A stretch of 64,000 nt of DNA from Desulfitobacterium hafniense DCB-2. GTDB lineage: Bacteria; Bacillota; Desulfitobacteriia; Desulfitobacteriales; Desulfitobacteriaceae. Shown one piece after another: positions 63,696 through 64,000 of this stretch (position 1 is its first letter; each line of letters opens with the position of its first letter). The notes beneath the pieces are model-generated. The model saw only the letters and a program-made list of their open reading frames with translations, searched no databases and was not told the DNA's origin. The DNA lies in assembly GCF_000021925.1 (NCBI RefSeq), contig NC_011830.1, positions 3,941,001 through 4,005,000 on the forward strand, written 5' to 3'. The position numbers were made by a program, and so were the translations under genes.

Positions 63696-64000
63696 ATGGC
63701 TCATACCGATGAGGTCAAAGTGTCCTTGACCCATTCAGTTCTTGAAATGAATAATTTGGAGCATGTCCTGAGCTACTTGCGCGAATCCACCGGGCGGAAT
63801 GTCATCATCTCGGATTACAAAGGAACGATCTATAATCTGGGTTCGGACCAGGAGCAACTTCCTCAGAGTTTTTTCAGTATCATCTTAAACTGGGATGAAG
63901 GCAGCCCCTATCTGTGGGATGAAGAGCTGCTCACTTTATGCTATAAAGTGGGAACCAGTGAAAAGGATGGTTTTATCTTCGTGGAACCGGCCCATTCAGA
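63696..64000 (+). CDS. Partial gene, divergent from the cytochrome; possible regulator
   Basis: The first 101 codons from ATG 63696, preceded by AAAGGAG. The sequence (MAHTDEVKVSLTHSVLEMNN..., then GRNVIISDYKGTIYNLG) looks like a sensory N-terminal domain of the kind found in PucR/CdaR-type regulators. No DNA-binding domain is in the window, so this is tentative. Divergence from the cytochrome/flavoprotein pair fits a regulator of that pair. Confidence 0.5.
   Translation, partial: MAHTDEVKVSLTHSVLEMNNLEHVLSYLRESTGRNVIISDYKGTIYNLGSDQEQLPQSFFSIILNWDEGSPYLWDEELLTLCYKVGTSEKDGFIFVEPAHS

Overview
The window comes from a low-GC, spore-forming, anaerobic member of the Firmicutes. The gene content fits Desulfitobacterium or a close relative in the Peptococcaceae; this is inference from gene content, not a database match. 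Pointers are the rpsB/codY/hslUV/xerC/trmFO/topA/dprA block and the ylxM-ffh-rpsP-khpA-rimM-trmD-rplS-lepB-rbgA-rnhB block of Firmicutes, an alpha/beta-type spore protein, an 11-subunit complex I without NuoEFG, a Tat-exported fumarate-reductase-like flavoprotein paired with a tetraheme cytochrome, and an arylsulfotransferase. Almost all genes lie on the minus strand.

Layout. 1-13.3 kb: rpsB (partial), a PH-like membrane protein, codY, hslU, hslV, xerC, trmFO, topA, dprA and ku. This normally compact block is broken twice: by an IS110-family insertion sequence (about 4.1-5.7 kb) and by a composite structured repeat (6.88-7.58 kb). 13.5-19.5 kb: a lipoprotein, a DUF3786 protein, a MacB/FtsX-type ABC transporter, an endonuclease IV-like TIM barrel, a spore protein and Hsp20. 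19.6-23.2 kb: copper operon csoR-copA-copZ. 23.3-25.9 kb: a UbiA-type phosphoribosyltransferase, a GT39-like glycosyltransferase and an SMR/EamA-like flippase. 26-28.3 kb: a coiled-coil protein with 84-bp repeats, and comM. 28.4-36.7 kb: arylsulfotransferase, SLC13-type transporter, two LysR regulators and an OmpR-type two-component system. 36.8-38 kb: yraN and repeat copy 2. 38.1-47.9 kb: nuoABCDHIJKLMN. 48-56.3 kb: the rnhB...ylxM block, containing repeat copy 3, a fragment of the same repeat and a separate 153-bp palindromic element. 56.4-60.3 kb: a methylthioadenosine salvage cluster (mtaD, class II aldolase, mtnA, mtnP) following ftsY. 61.4-64 kb: flavoprotein plus tetraheme cytochrome and a divergent partial gene.

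The strongest candidate for something undescribed is the composite repeat (copies at 6879-7575, 37331-37990 and 53205-53800 reversed). Each copy has an A part with nested and interleaved complementary arms and a B part that folds into a branched hairpin. The stems are kept by compensatory changes between copies. In the transition-type mismatches I checked, the pairs are G-U on one strand and A-C on the other, which suggests a selected RNA structure with a defined strand. Two other structured elements that I do not recognise lie at 3948-4076 and 50326-50478.
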